From: Mangifera indica
Taxonomy: Eukaryota; Streptophyta; Magnoliopsida; Sapindales; Anacardiaceae
Length of the DNA stretch: 64,000 bases
Direction: 5' to 3'
NCBI RefSeq assembly: GCF_011075055.1
Contig: NC_058137.1
Location: forward strand, 20,135,463 to 20,199,462
Shown here piece by piece: positions 1-11,060 of this stretch. The stretch's first letter is position 1; each line of letters opens with the position of its first letter. A program made the position numbers and the translations under genes. The notes under the pieces are model-generated. The model did not search any database. It was not told the origin of the DNA and worked only from the letters and a program-made list of their open reading frames with translations.

Positions 1-292
1 GAATTTCCCAATCCTTTAAACACTCGAAAATTGTTGATGTAATGTCAACTCCTTTCCTAGGCAAAGGTGGATGTACAAATATTTATAATTCATTTATTTA
101 GGACCACAAATGGTCCACCCAATGTGTCGTGATATCCATATACTCAGTATTTTGAGTATTCGACTTCCAAAGATCAATAGTAATACTAATCCTTGATATC
201 TCTTTAAAAGTTTTCTTTAATCTTCGATGTTTTGATTCATGAACCCTAAAGTAATAAGCTTTTGCTTGCTTTCTTCCAATACACTTCTACAG

Positions 293-460
293 TGGAGGGA
301 TAATCAATATAAATACAGAATGCTTTCGTAAATAGTGACTGACATCTTGGCAATTCCCATTTTAATAGTGGCCTCCGAAAGTGCATTCAATGCTAGTAGT
401 AGAGTGATTGACCCTTATAAATCATTCCTAGCACCAAAAGTATTAAATATGCTTATGTGA
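293..460 (+). pseudogene. hAT transposase C-terminal dimerisation fragment
   Basis: Translation from 293 gives a piece of the C-terminal dimerisation domain of hAT transposases: a WRDN..KYR block, then DILAIPILIVASESAFNASS, then RVIDPYKSFLAPK. This matches the well-known family pattern (W-W..N....P.LS..A.D.LAIP..T.ASE.AFS..GR......R..L.P). An in-frame TAA sits after the MLS motif and a TGA follows LNMLM, so the copy is dead. Only this domain is recognisable; the upstream bases (1-292) show no clear transposase reading frame. The source element probably extends past the left edge of the window. Confidence 0.8.
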
Positions 461-3400
461 GAAGGTGATTAGTTAAGAGTGTTTTATAATATTAAGAAAA
501 AAGATTAGGTAGTTAATAACTTACCACATATGCATACTCCTTAAACTAATTTTTCATTTAATTGTAGCTATTATATTTATTTATTTATTTATTTTTAATT
601 TCATGAAGATGGAAGGTGAAGTTGAGGTTCTCTTGCCAAAGAAATGAGGGTGGAAAATGAAATTATATTTCTTTTTATTGATGAAGATGGATGCTAGCAA
701 TTGTAGTGGACTTTTTGGCTTTAATTACTTTTGCTTGTTTCTTGATTGATTGTTTTAAAGTTGGGATACAAACCTAAAGGTTAGCTTGCATTTAAATTTT
801 GGCCATGTCATCTCTTTTAATGCCATGTGATTATGAGAGGCAGTATCACTTGTTTAAAATCTTTTAATGTCGTTAACTGATTCATTCTAGACATATTGTA
901 GAGAATCATAATAGTGCTCATGTGCAAAATAGCATAATTGTTATTGAAATGTTGATGAAATCTTAATGTGAATGGTTGATATAGTCATGGGTTTTGCAAT
1001 GTTCATGAGTGTCTAATGCTCAACATATAAGTTGTATAATAGGTGTTTTATGATAATTTCATAATATAGTTTTAATTTTTTTTCTTTGGTTTTTGTGGTT
1101 ATATAACTCTTTTGGCATGCAATTCCTATATGTGACACTTAGAAGTTTACTATGTATTTAATTCATATGTTTCCTATTTATCACAATATGGGCATTTGGA
1201 GGGCATAGGAGATTACTCTCTCGAGGAGTTCAAGGTTTCTGAGGTTTTTGTCAACTTTGGTTATGGTTCTCATTGTAATCTTCTACATCTTACTTCTATG
1301 ATAGATTTATTTGTCTTTTTGGTGAGTTTATGTAGTTTGAGAAATTGTAATCTACATTTTCCACTATTGCTTACCTTGATCAAATATGTACCCTTTGCTT
1401 TCTTGTTGATATGAAGCCGCCCAAGGATCTATCAAGCAACTTATCAAGCTCCACCATCTTAGCCAAAGCTCATGCCTCAACTCCATGTCAACCAGCCCTA
1501 CACTTATCTTTGGGCCCAAACTACTCCAATGGGTGTAATATGCTCATTTGGATCCAAGCCTAATAACTAAACCCAACGTAGATGCTTGTGTGTTTAATTT
1601 GTATTGGTTTAATCTTGTACTTTATTATCATGAACTTCATTAGGCATTTTGTATTAGTTCACCTTGGGAAGGCACAAATCCAAGTCAACAAGCAAAAATA
1701 AGTATTAATGGAGGAGACATGTGGGTGGCTCAAGGTTTCCCAATTCGACAAAGACAAGGTTGTCAACTTTGGGTGGCTCATTGTCCCTTGCCACTTGGGG
1801 AAAGTCCTATAAACTAATATTTTGCCTTTTATTTGAATTCAAATGTATTAGTTTTTTTGTTTTTTGAGACTTATATAAAGGTCTAACTTCTTCATGTAAT
1901 ATCTAGAGAATTGGTTAATGAAAATCATGGTATTTGTTCATCGAGCAACTAGTTTCTTTTACCCTCTCTCCCTTGGCCAGAGATTGGTAGTAAATTTGCC
2001 TTTGGCCAATGATTCTCCTTTAAGTTATGAGTGTGTTTTTTATCAATTATTTGTTTTCTCCTTTATCCTTTCTCTCTTGACTGGAGTTAGGTGATGAAAT
2101 CCTTTGGCCGGTGGTGTTCCTTTAAGCCTCGGGGTATTTCTTCGTCACTTATCTTCTTATATTGTCAAGTGCCCTTAATCTCTTACTTAGCTGAACTTAA
2201 CTAAATGTTTCTTTGAAGATTCTAAGTCTTAACTCACCTTGAACTTAATTAATACATGCACAAAATCCACATCACTTGTAATCCTTGTGTGAAGAACTTA
2301 CATTTTGAGAACTTGATGAGTAGAGGCAACCACTAATATCTTCTGGTTTTAACGGCATGAGCTGTATTATTTCTAGTGGCTGTTTTCAATTTTGAGATCT
2401 ATTTGGCAATTTGATTTTTCATTAACATTGTTTATGCAAACATTTGATTTTCCATCGAGATCTATTTGACCTCATCACTTTATATTAGAACCCACTCTTT
2501 GAAGCATCTCTTATGAATGCATCTTGCAATGCATCCTTATCATGGAATATATAACTCTAAAACTCTCTTGCCTCTTCTAGAACCTGTTAAAATAGGTGTT
2601 TTAAAGACAATTATCAAGTCAATGTATTTGTAATTGTATCATTATTACATAAATAAAGTAGCAATTTCTTCATCAAATTGTTTTTAGTTTACGTAATTAG
2701 ATGAATGTCTTTAAGATAGTTAAATCATAACAAGGGGATCAATGTGTGTTAATTGATCATAGGAACCCTATGCTCACATATGGTACTCATTCTAGAAACA
2801 TCATAGTCTTGATATTACTTTGACTTGGGGCAGAGGTAATATGATTAAGATTATCATAATATTGAACAATTCTATTGAAATGTAGTGATAAATCTCATAT
2901 GTCAAGATTGTTTGCTGATAACCTAGTATAACACATGGACATATATTGAGTAAAAGTATTTTCTGAATTGTCTGCTAAGAGGATTTCATATGGATGGGTA
3001 TCCTAATAGTATCAATAGAATATATCCTCTAATAAACGGTTGTACATGTGATTCTTTGACTTGTGATCACCATATTGTTTGTGTAAGAATCAATATGGTT
3101 TGACAACATCCTAATGTAATCCTTGAGAAAATATTATTAGAACAATGGTGATTAGTTATATCGAGAGATATATAAAGACTATGATAGTTTAATAAAAGAT
3201 TCATCAATCCTAAGTACATAAGTATATTTTTGTTAGGTCTTCTAACAGATGTCACCAACCCTTTAAGTATGTGGTTATAGTTAGATTGAGTCATTGCTTA
3301 GTCTAATGTAATTCGGTTGTTGATATAAATGTCAATTAATGCAAATTGAGGGTTCTCTGAGGTAGACACTAATTTTGTATCAAAACATGAAAGAAATATT

Positions 3401-4012
3401 GATTGATTAAATGATCGTATTGTACAACAATTGCATTGTTGACAGGTTCATGTCTATCGTTAACACTTCATCATTTGGGTGATTATGATGTATTACTAGA
3501 GACTAATCTTAGTGTGTGTATGGATGACTAACAGATCATAAAAACATCACTAATCTGTCATTACCAATATGATGAAGAGTTTATAAGTCACACACAAAAA
3601 GGGTAGATCATGATATCTAGAGGTCTTAGGTTGTACAGAGTGAATCGTGTCCATAATCTGGAATGTCAGTTTCAAGCTCCATATGATAGTTAGACTTAGT
3701 ATAACTCTATCTACTTAAGGGGTCAAACTAAAATAACATAGAAATGGATGGATTAGAGTAAAATATTGGAGAGTTGGTTTTATCCAATTTGAAAGAAAAA
3801 TAAATTAAATATTGAATAAGTATCAAGTCACTTGAACGATCATAAATAGAGAGTAAACATGATTCGTTATTTTAAGTTAACTTTATCCAATGATCTTATC
3901 ACATATCCCAATGATCAAATCACAAATATGGTGCAATATGATATAATGTATACGAACGATTGTACATGACTAATGAGCATTCATAAGTTTCTATATAAAC
4001 GAATCGTATTGT
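461..4012. other. Gene-free repeat-derived stretch
   Basis: No coding gene is supported. The open frames are short and have AT-rich, non-conserved translations. The part from about 1430 to 2130 reads like a decayed LTR: a TATA-like TTATATAAAGG near 1870, then a transcribed-leader-like tract with repeated TTGGCC phrases. I found no matching second copy or primer-binding site. From 2600 to 4012 I see only anonymous AT-rich sequence. Confidence 0.4.
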
Positions 4013-4017
4013 GACTT
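4013..4017. repeat. Left 5-bp target-site duplication GACTT
   Basis: GACTT lies directly outside the left outer LTR. It is identical to 6517-6521 directly outside the right outer LTR, the duplication length usual for LTR retrotransposon integrase. Confidence 0.75.
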
Positions 4018-4313
4018 TGTTAGGAACCCAACTCTTATTCAACCAAAACACAAAATTAAAACATAAAAAACATAATAAACTAAAACTATTTCATTAACTA
4101 AAACATTACAAAGATAAACTGAACAATTCAAGGAGTTCGGGACCTCCTATTTTTAGGTTGTTCGAGACGCCGAAGACCTCTCTAAATCAACCAAAGATGG
4201 TTGCCCTCAAACCAAACCCTAATATTTTTCTTCTCTTCCCTTTTGAAATTCAAAACACATATTTATAATAAAGAGTGACCGTTGGATTGAGGACAAGTGT
4301 CTCAATCCTAACA
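4018..4313 (-). repeat. LTR 1 (left outer, - orientation)
   Basis: A 296-bp LTR beginning TGTTAGGAACCC and ending CAATCCTAACA. A purine tract lies against its inner side at 4314-4327 (read on the - strand). It serves as the 3' LTR of the left half. The 7-bp inverted termini TGTTAGG/CCTAACA are intact. Confidence 0.85.
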
Positions 4314-4327
4314 TTTCCCTTCCCTTC
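4314..4327 (-). other. Polypurine tract of left half
   Basis: On the - strand this reads GAAGGGAAGGGAAA and abuts LTR 1, the expected place for the plus-strand priming site of an LTR element. The same tract recurs at 6207-6220 (+) and, slightly altered, at 5085-5098 (-). Confidence 0.7.
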
Positions 4328-4497
4328 AAAATCATTTTGTCCTCAAGATGAGTTTTATTTTTTTTTTAGTTGTGCCCCATTTCATTCTCTTCCTTTTCTC
4401 TTTTTTTTTTTTTGGTCAGCTGTCTTTGCCTGTCTAAAGTTGTTTCCCGCCTACTGTTTTTACTTTTTAATTTTTTTTATTTACAACTGTCTTTTTT

Positions 4498-4800
4498 TTA
4501 ATATATATTTTTTCTCTCTCCTTCATCCTTCTCCTTCATCCCTCTTTCTTCTGCCTTCTCTGCGTTTTCTTCTTTCTGCCTTCTGTAGTTTTTTTTTTTC
4601 AGACTTTTGCCGACATTCTGTTTTCCTTTTTCTGTTTCGTCTCCTTCTTCTTCTTTTTTCTTCTTGGCATTTTTCCAGCCTGTAGCCACCGACTCATTTC
4701 TCCCATTCAAGTCAGCCTCCTCCATGAATATTTTCTGACGACTTTTTACATTTTCGACCATCATTTGTCCTCCTCGCTGAATCGATGGCTCTGATACCAT
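4498..4800 (-). CDS. Lys/Glu-rich ORF in TRIM-like internal domain
   Basis: A 100-codon frame. Its ATG overlaps the primer-binding site, so it begins MVSEPSI. After about 40 residues it becomes a low-complexity Lys/Glu/Arg tract. In the + copy at 5671 the same N-terminal reading is present (MVSESSIQ...) but stops after about 41 residues. No gag zinc knuckle or protease motif is visible. It may be a residue of a gag leader, or simply the coding appearance of a purine-rich spacer. I would not count it as a functional host gene. Confidence 0.35.
   Translation of the reverse strand: MVSEPSIQRGGQMMVENVKSRQKIFMEEADLNGRNESVATGWKNAKKKKEEEGDETEKGKQNVGKSLKKKNYRRQKEENAEKAEERGMKEKDEGERKNIY
4782..4799 (-). 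other. Primer-binding site, left half
   Basis: On the - strand this reads TGGTATCAGAGCCATCGA, one base inside LTR 2. It matches the plant initiator-Met tRNA 3' end complement used by many plant LTR elements. It fixes LTR 2 as the 5' LTR of the left half. Confidence 0.8.
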
Positions 4801-4801
4801 T

Positions 4802-5084
4802 TGTTAGGAACTCAACTCTTATTCAACCAAAACACAAAAAATATAGTAAACTAAAACTATTTCATTAACTAAAACATTACAAAGATAAACCGAACAATTC
4901 GAGAAGTTCGGGACCTCCCATTTTCCAACCGTTTGAGGCGTCGGAGACCTCCCTAAATCAGCCAAAGATGGCTGCCTTTAAACCAAACCATAATATTTTT
5001 CTTCTCTTCCCTTTTGAAATTTAAAACACATATTTATAATAAAGAGTGACCGTTGGATTGAGGACAAGTGTCCCAATCCTAACA
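4802..5084 (-). repeat. LTR 2 (shared middle LTR, - orientation)
   Basis: A 283-bp LTR with TGTTAGG/CCTAACA ends. A primer-binding site lies on its left and a purine tract (5085-5098, read on the - strand) on its right. It therefore serves both as 5' LTR of one internal domain and 3' LTR of the next, a tandem configuration. Confidence 0.8.
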
Positions 5085-5374
5085 TTTCTCTTCCCTTCAA
5101 AATCATCTTGTCCTTAAGACGAGTTTTTTTTTTTTTTAGTTGTGCCCCATTTCATTCTCTTCCTTTTCTCTTTTTTTTTTTTTTGGCCAGCTGTCTCTGC
5201 CTGTCTAAAGTTGTTTCCCGCCCACTATTTTTACTTTTTAATTTTTTTTTCATTTACAACCGTCTTTTTTTTTCTTTAATATATATTTTTTCTCTCTCCT
5301 TCATCCCTCTTTCTTCTTTCTTCTTTCTTCTTTCTTCTTCCTTCTGCCTTCTCTGCGTTTTCTTCTTTCTGCAA
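5085..5374 (-). mobile_element. Truncated second internal domain
   Basis: This repeats the internal domain at 4314-4575 (purine tract, CT-rich and T-rich blocks, ATATATTTTTTCTCTC, TTCTGCGTTTTC-type segments). It stops abruptly at about 5372, where the oppositely oriented LTR 3 begins. It contains an expanded TTTCTTC microsatellite near 5310-5340. The primer-binding-site end is missing. Confidence 0.7.
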
Positions 5375-5669
5375 TATTAGGATTAGGACACTTGTCCTCA
5401 ATCAAACGGTCACTCTTTATTATAAATATGTGTTTCGAATTTCAAAAGAGAAGAGAAGAAAAATATTAGGGTTTGGTTTGAGGGCAGTCATCTTTGACTG
5501 ATTTATAGAGGTCTCCGACGCCTCGAACGGCCGAAAAATGGAAGGTCCCGAATTTCTCAAATTGTTCGGTTTATCTTTGTAATGTTTTAGTTAATGAAAT
5601 AATTTTAGTTTACTATTTTTTTGTGTTTTAATGTTGTGTTTTGGTTGAATAAGAGTTGAGTTCCTAACA
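5375..5669 (+). repeat. LTR 3 (+ orientation)
   Basis: A 295-bp inverted copy of LTRs 1 and 2. Its left terminus is mutated to TATTAGG; the right end CCTAACA is intact and followed by a primer-binding site. It serves as the 5' LTR of the right half. Confidence 0.8.
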
Positions 5670-5671
5670 AA

Positions 5672-5689
5672 TGGTATCAGAGTCATCGA
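5672..5689 (+). other. Primer-binding site, right half
   Basis: TGGTATCAGAGTCATCGA lies two bases inside LTR 3. It differs by one base from the left-half site. Confidence 0.8.
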
Positions 5690-6220
5690 TCCAATGGGGA
5701 GGACAAATGATGGTCGAAAATGTAAAGAGTTGCCGAAAAATGTTTATGGAGGAGGCTGACTTGAATGGGAGAAATGAGTCGGTAGTTACATGCTGAAAAA
5801 ATGCCAAGAAGAAAAAAGAAGAAGAAGGAGACGAAAACAGAAAAAAACAGAAAAAGGATATGAAAACAGAATGTCGGCAAAAGTCTGAAAAAAAAAAATT
5901 ACAGAAGACAGAAAGAAGAAAACGCAGAGAAGGCAGAATGAAGAAGAAAGAAGAAAGAAGAAAGAAGATAGGGGGATGAAGGAGAAGAAAGAAGGATGAA
6001 GGAGAGAGAAAAAAATATATATTAAAGAAAAAAGAAGAAGACAGCTGTAAATGAAAAGAAAAATTAAAAAGTAAAAACAGTGTGCGGGAAACAGCTTTAG
6101 ACAGGTAGAGACAGCTGGCTAAAAAAAAAAAAAAAGAAAAGGAAGAGAATGAAATGGGGCACAACTTAAAAAAAAAAAAAACTCGTCTTGAGGATAATAT
6201 AATTTTGAAGGGAAGGGAAA

Positions 6221-6516
6221 TGCGAGGATTGAGACACTTATCCTCAATCTAACAGTCACTCTTTATTATAAATATGTGTTTTGAATTTCAAAAGAGAAGA
6301 GAAGAAAAATATTAGGGTTTGGTTTGAGGGCAGCCATCTTTGGCTGATTTAGGGAGGTCTCCGGTGCCTCGAACAGCCGAAAAATTGGAGGTCCCGAACT
6401 CCTCGAATTGTTTGGTTTATCTTTGTAATGTTTTAGTTAATGAAATAGTTTTAGTTTACTATATTTTTTGTGTTTATATTTTGTGTTTTGGTTGAATAAG
6501 AGTTGGGTTTCTAACA
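6221..6516 (+). repeat. LTR 4 (right outer, + orientation)
   Basis: A 296-bp LTR preceded by the purine tract at 6207-6220. Its left terminus is altered to TGCGAGG and its right end TTTCTAACA is followed by the GACTT duplication. It serves as the 3' LTR of the right half. Confidence 0.8.
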
Positions 6517-6521
6517 GACTT
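6517..6521. repeat. Right 5-bp target-site duplication GACTT
   Basis: Partner of 4013-4017. It shows that the outermost LTR ends behaved as the termini of a single insertion. Confidence 0.75.
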
Positions 6522-8240
6522 TTTTAGACTTTTGTCAAATTTTTAAATACTCTCTAAAATATTACGTCCTTTAAGGATCCTAGCAGTTCCATTGTGTCCC
6601 TCTACGCCTTTAATGGATCGTGTGCCTTGTGTGGATACCTCGATGTCGTCCTACATTGGATCAAGAGCAATATGTACACACAACTTCAACATTTAAAGAC
6701 GAAGGAGCCTCCAAACGAGAGTGAGTATACAAAACAACCTATAAAAGTTTTGTCATAGATTTATAATACAAAACATAACCTATAAACTGATCTACTAAAT
6801 CATGGTTGAATAATGCATGTTAAAATTTTAAATTATTATTCCGTTGTGGTTGTTTTATTTTTGAGACCATGAATGACAATCAAAATTAGTTATTACATAC
6901 AAAGATTTAACCTTTTTCTAACAATTATTTTCAATAGCTTTTGAAAAGAATTATCACCAGTATGGGCACCTAAAATGCCTCAAGAGTGTAACAACAGCTA
7001 CTCCTTGGAATAAATAAAACAACTTCATATGGTAATAATGATTAAAGAAACTGATTCAAACCTTCCCCAAAACAAAATATATAAACTACATCTAGTTTAA
7101 AATGAACATAATACTAAAGGAAAATTTTAAGACAACTATCATCTAAAAGTGTGAACTGAGTATGGGGAGAACTTTTGTCGCATGGATGGTTGAATTTAAT
7201 TATGCCAATTTCATAAACATATAATAAACTAAGGCATACGAAATCGAACTGTCTTAAATGTTAGATTTCACTGTTCTAGGACCATGTCTCAATGCAAAAC
7301 AAGCTAATGTGGTGCCTAACCTATAGGATCCAATATCTTATCAGTTCCAAAGGGTGTACTCTCAAATATCAAACCCAAGAACTATAGCAAATACTCATCA
7401 TCTTGTATGTGCATAACATAGTTTCAAGAACAAAAAATATCAATTTATCTAAATAATAAAACCTGTCACAGATTGAATATGAGTAATTGGCACTCCAACT
7501 CAACGAATCTTGGTCAAGTAAAATCATCCTTATTTTGAAATATTAACATACAATGCAAAACTTAGTATACACCTATCAATATGTGCAGTGACAATTGAGA
7601 GTTGCATGAATGGATCCTTTAAATTAAGTTTTTCAGCAACCCTTAGGACCGGCTAATAAAAAAAGATTTCTTATGTTTAATATCCGTAAATATGAAAACG
7701 AAGATGAATTTAACTAAGGGTTTTCTTAAGTGTCTTACGGGCACTTGGTAAGTGCTGATATGAAAATTTACCAAAAAATTAAATTTTGATCAAATAATTT
7801 TCCCTACGTCAACTAAAACATAAAAATACACATTTCAACAAATACAAACATTATCTGAAAAAAATCACAATTGAAGCTGGATTTAAACCTGTATCAGGTC
7901 TCAGAGATCCTTGAACAAGACCGGCTCACCGGTAGCAGTGAAAACTGTTCTGCAATGGCTCTTACAAGAAAACGCGATTCACGGAGGACACTGTTTCATG
8001 ACTTGAAGGCGAAATTTGTGGCGATAGTACTAGCACGAGACTTGAGGCACCGATTTGAAAGAGAATGGGAAACGAATTTGGGAGATTGAAGTGATGCGAA
8101 GGGGAGAAGTCTTGCAGATTATAGAGCTCCTGTAGATACTGTAGCAAAAGCTTCCGAGTTTCGATTTTTATCTAAATTTGATCGAGGAACGAGAGAAATA
8201 ACCAACCAATTGGCAAGTTTTGTGTGTGGCGGGAGGAGAC
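6522..8240 (-). pseudogene. Unrecognised - strand gene remnant with exon-like blocks
   Basis: The stretch is less AT-rich than its surroundings. Read on the - strand, 7972-8230 looks like a plant 5' exon: mixed-composition leader, an ATG at 8147, and an open frame ending at a strong donor TTCTT|GTAAGAG. Further along the - strand a 77-base block at about 7585-7663 is open, with an AG before it and GATAG|GTGTAT after it; it translates to VAEKLNLKDPFMQLSIVTAH. A block near 7000 reads GVAVVTLLRHFRCPYW. Other blocks carry stops. I do not recognise the family and could not join the pieces into one frame, so this is either an old pseudogene or a gene I have mis-read. Confidence 0.3.
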
Positions 8241-8940
8241 GATTGTGTTCATAGCCCAATTGAATTGGACACACTCAAAATTCTGCATTGGATCCAGTCC
8301 ACTTAGAACGAATTGGGTTCTAGATGGCTTTCGCTTTCCGGCCCAACTTGTATCTAAAAAAAGAATTGATTTTTCTTATTTTAAAATTAAATAAATAATA
8401 CTTTGATGTAAGCAAAGAGGAGAAACTGATAGCCAGCCACGTCTAATTTATCAATATTCTTCAATATTATTTTTTCATAAGTTTAGATTTAATAAAAATT
8501 AAAAATAATTTAATTTTTATATAATTTTATAGTTATTGAAACTTTTTATTTTATTTTAACTATTGTTTGTAAATAAATTGAAAAAGAGTAAGCACGTATA
8601 AATTTTAAAATTGATGAAAATAAGTGAAAGCTAAGAGTATTACTATTTTAATCAATTTTTTAATTAACCATGAAAAATACACATAAAGTAGATGAAAATT
8701 AAAAATCACTTCACCTGCTTAAGTTTCTTGTCATTAAAATGTGTGTTTGGTTTTAATAATTTTTTATTATAAAAAATAACAAATTACATAAAGATAAATT
8801 ATTTAAAAGATTATTTATTATTATTATATTTAATTAAATTTGATAAAATATAATAGACATAAATAATTATTATGTTTAGTTAGAGGTAATAAAATAATAC
8901 AAAGTATTATTTTATTTAACCCTTAGATATTATTACTTTT

Positions 8941-9832
8941 GGCCAAAGGACTATTTTTCACCCATAGTTTAATGTAAAAACAAATATATACTCACAAGAT
9001 TTTAAAAACTCAAACACTTACTCATAGACCTACTTTTATTAAAGGCAAAGGTAAAATTAGTATTTTATTACTAACCTTTAAAAATTTATATAATTTTTGT
9101 CTTTTAATTTAAAAAACTAATAATTTTCCTGCATGATTAAGTTTTGAAAATTTCACTTTTCTCCCTAAGGTTTTTTTTTCCTTCTTCAATGATCAAATAT
9201 TGTTTCCGTCGTTGACCGACATTCCCACCATCTTCTTCTCTTACCATTGACCTTCCTACCGTTTTTGTCCGATGAAGAGATGAAGATGATTTATTGTTTT
9301 TGTCTCTTCGGTCAGACAAAGATAAATCACCTTTGTCTAATTGACCAATTGATATCAAATAAATCTTTTAATATTGATCCATCTAGTTTTAGATCATTCT
9401 CTAGCCATAAACACAACAAAGATGGTAGGAAGGAACATGTTCATCGATTGATGAATATGGATGGTTCATCACGTTCATGGCTAGAAACGATGGCTGCATC
9501 ATCATTCGGGATGCAAGAGGGAGCACCGATAGATAGGAGGTTAGTCGAAGAATGTTGCTAGAGAATGAAGGCAAAAAATGAAACCCTCGAGGGGAAAAGT
9601 AGCTTTCAAACTTTTGGATGAAGGGAATTGTTAGTTTTTTAAACTATGAGGAGAAAATGAGATAAAATTTTAGTTTTTTTTTAGTATTATTGGTTAAATA
9701 ACAATTTTACTCTTATAATTAGTAACAAGTTTTAATATAAATTACATAACGGGTGGATGTATTGGTTTTTGAAACCTATGGTATGTTTTTGTCTTCCTGT
9801 TCAATCTTAGGTGAAAAATATTCCTTTGACTC
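8941..9832. mobile_element. Non-autonomous MULE-type element, copy A
   Basis: The left end GGCCAAAGGACTATTTTTCACC is mirrored at the right end by GGTGAAAAATATTCCTTTGACTC, giving about 20 bp of imperfect terminal inverted repeat. Internal order resembles copies B-E: AAACTAATAATTT block, C/T-rich then GAAGATGA-rich core, then a GAGGGGAAAAGT...AGGAGAAAATGAGATAAAATTTTAG block. I could not settle the target duplication in this copy. The open frames inside (for example 9247-9561) look incidental. Confidence 0.6.
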
Positions 9833-10092
9833 TTATTTTAAAATATTATTTATGTTATTTATTATATTAATTAAAAAAATGTTATTTTTATCTTTAAAAA
9901 ATTAATAAATAATGATATAATTATAATAAAATCAAAATTATCTTATTAACATTTTAATATTTAATGTGAATGTTGTAATATGATTATTTTTATATTATTG
10001 TTGATAAAAAATAGATTATCAGAAATAATCTTTAAATCTTAGTACAAACACTCTCAAAATATGTAATATTAGACTGAATTTTAAAATGAGTA

Positions 10093-10230
10093 GTGTTATG
10101 TACAAAATTTTTATATATAATTTTATATATAAACAATAATATATTATTATATGATTAAAAAATTAAAAATTATAAATAAAATAATATTAAATTATATAAT
10201 AATATATAATTATTTGTATATAAAATATCC
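10093..10230. mobile_element. Short AT-rich fold-back MITE, copy 1
   Basis: About 140 bp with roughly 45-bp inverted arms (left arm ...TATATATAAACAATAATATATT, right arm its approximate reverse complement) around an AATTAAAAATTATAAATAAAA loop. Similar elements occur at 41278-41402, 45879-46003 and 46676-46806. Confidence 0.5.
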
Positions 10231-10245
10231 TAATGATATTATTGT

Positions 10246-10254
10246 TTTAAAATA
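10246..10254. repeat. 9-bp TSD TTTAAAATA, left of copy B
   Basis: Identical to 11061-11069 on the other side. A 9-bp duplication is the hallmark of Mutator-like (MULE) insertion. Confidence 0.7.
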
Positions 10255-11060
10255 GGGAAAAAGACTATTTCCCACCCAAGTTTTAGTCTTATCTCAAAAA
10301 TATATCCATTCCTAATGAAAAACTCAAATATCTATCCAAAATTTAATCTGTTTGGACCTACTTATATATTTTCTATTATGGTTAAGGGATAAATTTTTCA
10401 GTTTATCAATAATATTAAATAATTAAAATTTTATCTTATTTCCCCCCATTTAATTTAAAAAACTAACATTTGTCCACTGAATTAAGTTTTAAAAAATTTA
10501 CTTTTCCCCTCTAAAATGCAACCACTTTCTCCGGCAACGACGTAGAAGTTTTCTTCCAAAGGTCGACCATCTCTAGACGACGATCGTCGTCTAAGAAGGA
10601 AAACCGTCGTCTAGATCTGGATGACGAGCCTCTCCAGATTTGGACGACGAGGAGTCATCTATTTTAGAAGATGTTTCGTCATCTAGAGAATGGAAGACGC
10701 TTCGTCTTCCAGTGAAGGTGAACGAGCATTGTCCAGATCTAGACGACGCTCTTCACTCTCCCTCCAGCCACGTCGTTACCGGTGGCGGGAGGAAAGTGAA
10801 AAAAAATTAAGGATTTAGGGGGGTGAAAGTCACTTTTCAAAGTTCAGGGATGGGGATAAAAGTTAATTTTTAAAATCGGAGATAGAAAATACAATAAAAT
10901 TATATAACTTAAATATAAACAGTAAAATGATTGTTTTACCCCTATATTTAACAGAATACTTAACAGTGGTTTAGAGATGGATGGGTGTTTGAGTGTTTTT
11001 ATTAAGTGAATATACTTTTAAAATAAGGCTAAAACTTAGGTGGGAAATAATCCTTTTTCC
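10255..11060. mobile_element. Non-autonomous MULE-type element, copy B
   Basis: An 806-bp element with about 37-bp terminal inverted repeats (left GGGAAAAAGACTATTTCCCA..., right its mirror ending ...TCCTTTTTCC) inside a perfect 9-bp duplication TTTAAAATA. It codes for no transposase. The core at 10530-10780 is GC-rich and built of repeated GACGAC, GTCGTC and CTAGATCTGG phrases on both strands, giving strong local fold-back. Flanking blocks match copies A and C-E. Confidence 0.75.

Larger units (their letters stand above)
4018..6516. mobile_element. Composite TRIM/LARD-like LTR retroelement (four LTRs, inverted halves)
   Basis: Four copies of a roughly 283-296 bp LTR (TGTTAGG...CCTAACA) surround three short internal domains. 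Left half, - orientation: LTR 4018-4313, internal 4314-4801, LTR 4802-5084, then a second internal domain cut off at about 5372. Right half, + orientation: LTR 5375-5669, internal 5670-6220, LTR 6221-6516. Each complete internal domain has a primer-binding site matching the initiator-Met tRNA 3' end next to one LTR and a purine tract next to the other. No protease, reverse transcriptase, RNase H or integrase can be read, so it would have to be mobilised in trans. The whole array is bounded by GACTT on both sides, whereas neither LTR pair alone has a flanking duplication. Confidence 0.85.

Noticed and set aside
4275..6164. Phe/Ser/Leu-rich frames that look like membrane proteins.
   Set aside because: They are translations of the T-rich strand of the TRIM-like internal domains.
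9247..9561. 104-codon open frame that could be a gene.
   Set aside because: It lies wholly within MULE-type copy A, has no domain, and corresponds to the family's purine-rich core.
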